From positions 248,001-312,000 of the forward strand of contig NZ_OY761442.1 in assembly GCF_963664415.1 (NCBI RefSeq): a DNA stretch of 64,000 bases, given 5' to 3'. Below are positions 62,940 through 64,000 of the stretch, one piece after another. Under the pieces are notes generated by a model. That model was given only the letters and a program-made list of their open reading frames with translations. It searched no databases and had not been told where the DNA came from. Position 1 is the first letter of the stretch. The number at the start of each line of letters is the position of its first letter. Source of the stretch: an uncultured Desulfobacter sp. Its GTDB lineage: Bacteria > Desulfobacterota > Desulfobacteria > Desulfobacterales > Desulfobacteraceae. Made by a program: the position numbers and the translations under genes.

Positions 62940-63115
62940 GCCATACAGATAAGAGTGTATCCTTCCACTGCTGTATCTGAAGGTGTGTTTTCGATTTTTT
63001 CTCCATCAAAAGAGACAGCGTTTCCAGCATCAATGATTCTAAAAGCCCCGGTCAACTCAATACTGTCTGTAAGGCGATAAGCCAATTCCAGTTCAATACC
63101 TCGGGAATGATCGTA
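62940..63115 (-). pseudogene. TonB-dependent receptor fragment 2
   Basis: A barrel-strand block HSRGIELELAYRLTDSIELT and FDGEKIENTPSDTAVEGYTL, typical of the last third of a TonB receptor. It runs into the AraC 3' flank at its end and into methyltransferase-like sequence at its start, so both ends are broken. It could be the C-terminal part of the same receptor as fragment 1. Confidence 0.65.
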
Positions 63116-63119
63116 AATG

Positions 63120-63222
63120 AGTGCAAATGGGCTTTTGGATGGGCATAATAGTTTACGGCCCATCCGCCCCGGGGTTTTTTGGCGGTTTTTTCAATAAATG
63201 TTTCTAATCTCTGTTTAAACAC
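63120..63222 (-). pseudogene. First ~33 codons of a methyltransferase-like gene
   Basis: A GTG at 63222 with AAGGAAG ribosome-binding site begins VFKQRLETFIEKTAKKPRGG followed by WAVNYYAHPKAHL, reminiscent of class I SAM methyltransferases found in siderophore and Fe-uptake loci. It then joins TonB-receptor sequence at about 63115-63122. Family identity is tentative. Confidence 0.35.
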
Positions 63223-63274
63223 GCTTTAGTCTTCCTTACTATTTTTCGGATTTTCATTAATACCGGCCATGGCC

Positions 63275-64000
63275 TTACCCTGCCACCAGCCGGACAGCCT
63301 GGTGGATCAAAATGCCTCCGCCAATGGAAAGCAAAGTGGTGTAGCCAATGATGCCGGCCAGCAGCTTAATCCGTTTCCCCCCTTCGGCATGGATAACGCT
63401 TAACGCGGCAATGCAGGGGGCAAATACATTCACGGCATACATAAAGGTTACAGCCCCGGATACAGACACCGTAGCCTGCATCAAACCGGGCAGCTCCTGC
63501 TGGCCCACATTGAAAATCACGGCGGCGGTTGCCAGCATGGCCTCTTTGTTGAGCAGGGACGCCAGAAGGACGGTGAGCATTTTCCAGTCCAGGCCCATGA
63601 GATGGCTCACCGGTGTCAGGGCCTGGCCCAGACGGCCAAACAGGCTGGTGGTGATCTCGCCAGTAGGAAAATAGCAGGCAAAGGAGAGTACCATACTAAA
63701 TACTACAAGCACGCCGGCCGCCCGTTTCACAAAGCCCTTGGCCCGGTTCCAGGTGTGTTTGAAAACAGCGGCCCAGGCAGGGCGCTGCCAGGGGGGCAGT
63801 TCCATGATCAATGGATCAGGGGATGTGCCGGGAAAAAGCATGCGGTCAAACAAACGGCACATCACTGCCAAAATCAGGCAGTTGACCAGAAACAGCCCCA
63901 ACACAACTGCCACTGCAACGGGCAGCGGGAAAAACCAGGTGGCAATCACCGAGGTAATGGCAAGCTTTGCCGAACAGGGCACCAGGGGGACAAGAATAAG
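63275..64000 (-). CDS. feoB: Ferrous iron transporter FeoB, C-terminal part
   Basis: At least 242 residues open to the right window edge. It contains the FeoB membrane-gate signature VPCSAKLAITSVIATWF, then several membrane helices and the second gate segment (LLASLLNKEAMLATAAVIFN, APCIAALSVIHAEGGKR). FeoB imports Fe(II), driven by a GTP-binding N-terminal domain that lies outside the window. The C-terminal end (GGGILIHQAVRLVAG) is normal, so this copy looks intact where visible. The main iron-uptake gene of this locus. Confidence 0.88.
   Translation of the reverse strand, partial: LILVPLVPCSAKLAITSVIATWFFPLPVAVAVVLGLFLVNCLILAVMCRLFDRMLFPGTSPDPLIMELPPWQRPAWAAVFKHTWNRAKGFVKRAAGVLVVFSMVLSFACYFPTGEITTSLFGRLGQALTPVSHLMGLDWKMLTVLLASLLNKEAMLATAAVIFNVGQQELPGLMQATVSVSGAVTFMYAVNVFAPCIAALSVIHAEGGKRIKLLAGIIGYTTLLSIGGGILIHQAVRLVAG

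Noticed and set aside
1..64000. CRISPR array, rRNA, tRNA or prophage
   Set aside because: No regularly spaced repeats, no rRNA or tRNA-like sequence, and no phage structural genes were seen on either strand.

Overview
The window reads as the chromosome of a Gram-negative, flagellated anaerobe, most probably a sulfate-reducing deltaproteobacterium of the Desulfobacteraceae type. The clues are an aldehyde:ferredoxin oxidoreductase-family enzyme, a menaquinone prenyltransferase, many TPR, HDOD and PilZ proteins, flagellin-glycosylation genes and FlaG, a sigma-54 activator paired with a NifX-like protein, FeoB, and a dispersed MITE-like repeat. The taxonomic assignment is inference; there is no rRNA or tRNA gene in the window to settle it.
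Layout. 1-4.4 kb: end of a flagellin-glycosylation locus (a glycosyltransferase cut by the window edge and a Maf/DUF115 protein). 5.5-8.8 kb: pstSCAB phosphate importer. 8.9-18.3 kb: a DHH-CBS protein, an AOR-family oxidoreductase behind a long leader with a palindrome and a MITE-like repeat, a SLC12-type transporter whose 5' end is frameshifted, a Csd4-like (M99) carboxypeptidase, a TPR protein and a YgjP-type metalloprotein. 18.3-36.3 kb: signalling (HDOD-GAF-GGDEF-PilZ), a TPR protein, a FAD reductase, glnK-amtB behind a clear sigma-54 promoter, an alkyltransferase-like protein, two EamA exporters, a NifX-like protein with its sigma-54 activator, FlaG, EttA, RidA, a Ski2-like helicase and a Nudix protein. 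36.3-40.4 kb: a polar amino-acid ABC transporter operon and MenA.
From 40.5 to 51.7 kb the chromosome is accessory: cupin fragments, a HigBA-type toxin-antitoxin pair whose toxin carries an in-frame TAA, a GFA-family protein, and then a nested mobile-element stack. My main finding is there: one group II intron (B, 43366-49752) sits inside domain V of a second, internally deleted group II intron (A). Removing B restores a 34-nt domain V directly followed by a domain VI with a bulged A. Intron B itself carries, between its reverse transcriptase and its domain V, an IS1595-family element (45236-46268, 8-bp target duplication) and an IS110-family element, which is split by an IS1634-like element (46970-48855, TTTTAA duplication). 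Intron B's reverse transcriptase has lost its first catalytic region. A deleted DDE transposase follows at 50.8-51.6 kb.
52-61.2 kb: a YbaK deacylase, two paralogous RpiR regulators and a soxBDAG heterotetrameric sarcosine oxidase operon that one of them probably controls, with a frameshifted LysR regulator behind it. 61.3-64 kb: a scrambled iron-uptake locus (truncated IS200 transposase, two TonB-receptor fragments, a headless AraC/PchR-like regulator, the first codons of a methyltransferase-like gene) ending in feoB, which runs off the right edge.
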